From VGWG01 sp964580075 (GTDB lineage Bacteria; Verrucomicrobiota; Kiritimatiellia; RFP12; JAAYNR01), in contig CAZOJL010000089.1 of NCBI GenBank assembly GCA_964580075.1, positions 1 to 14,602 of the forward strand: a stretch of 14,602 bases of DNA. Reading direction: 5' to 3'. Position 1 is the stretch's first letter. Every line of letters starts with the position of its first letter. The position numbers and the translations under genes were made by a program. Positions 14,509 through 14,602 of this stretch are shown piece by piece. A model generated the notes under the pieces. That model did no database searches. It was given only the letters and a program-made list of their open reading frames with translations, and was not told where the DNA came from.

Positions 14509-14537
14509 GTTATATAATCTCGGACAGATCCTGTCAA
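14509..14537 (-). promoter_or_regulatory. Near-consensus promoter of the secreted toroid gene
   Basis: On the minus strand a perfect -35 TTGACA (complement of 14532-14537) is followed after exactly 17 nt by -10 TATAAC (complement of 14509-14514). Transcription would begin near 14502, at the edge of the palindrome, giving a leader of about 147 nt. This is the strongest promoter match in the window. The remaining bases to 14602 show nothing recognisable. Confidence 0.7.
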
Positions 14538-14602
14538 GCGGGATGCACGGCAGGGCAAACGCATCTAAATTCTTATGTTTTTCAGATTCTGGCTCAGGGC
14601 TT

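Noticed and set aside
14496..14518. Plus-strand promoter TTGCAT / TATAAT
   Set aside because: The spacer is only 11 nt, too short for a sigma70-type promoter. The same AT-rich stretch fits the minus-strand promoter with 17-nt spacing.

Overview
The window reads as a piece of a GC-rich bacterial chromosome. Housekeeping genes (uvrA, serS) are mixed with proteins of a style common in the Planctomycetes-Verrucomicrobia-Chlamydiae/Kiritimatiellota group: a class II terpene-cyclase-like protein ending in an LWYGERLYPLIYAL tail, a secreted QW-motif toroid protein, and a large secretion or pilus-style protein. The lineage is an inference from protein flavour only; no rRNA or other phylogenetic marker was compared. 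High GC produces many long shadow ORFs opposite the real genes, and these are left out.

Layout. (1) 1-1671 (+): the 3' part of a large protein of unknown function, cut by the window edge and carrying an in-frame period-9 tandem repeat. (2) 1679-6863 (-): three genes on one strand, transcribed leftwards: a membrane-bound sensor-like HD-GYP protein with a degenerate receiver domain, then uvrA only 4 nt downstream, then a divergent-PAP2 (DUF212) membrane protein that may have its own promoter. (3) 6864-7185: a divergent intergenic region filled by a 180-bp palindromic element; the -35 boxes of the two outward promoters sit at its two ends. (4) 7186-10780 (+): a lipoprotein with TPR-like helices, then a squalene-hopene-cyclase-family protein. 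Between them lies a 52-bp palindrome flanked by an 11-bp direct repeat, which appears to have inserted and to provide the ATG start codons of the cyclase gene. (5) 10781-11106: an intergenic region with a CACACACT octamer array, a good sigma70-type promoter and a leader hairpin. (6) 11107-12384 (+): serS. (7) 12388-14355 (-): a secreted toroid/QW-motif protein convergent with serS. Its near-consensus promoter (TTGACA-N17-TATAAC) lies upstream of a leader that is almost entirely another imperfect palindrome.

How the genes work together is mostly unclear. UvrA (nucleotide excision repair) and SerRS (tRNA-Ser charging) are ordinary housekeeping functions. The HD-GYP protein most likely hydrolyses cyclic di-GMP and is probably co-transcribed with uvrA. 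The cyclase-like protein and the secreted QW-motif protein share the toroid fold family but are separated by serS and lie on opposite strands.

The most unusual content is not a gene cluster but a set of small palindromic elements (6911-7090, 8817-8889, 14387-14500) and short tandem arrays of four different periods (6, 7, 8 and 9 bp), all placed at gene starts, promoters or inside genes. No CRISPR array, tRNA, rRNA or transposase gene was seen, and no convincing rho-independent terminator.
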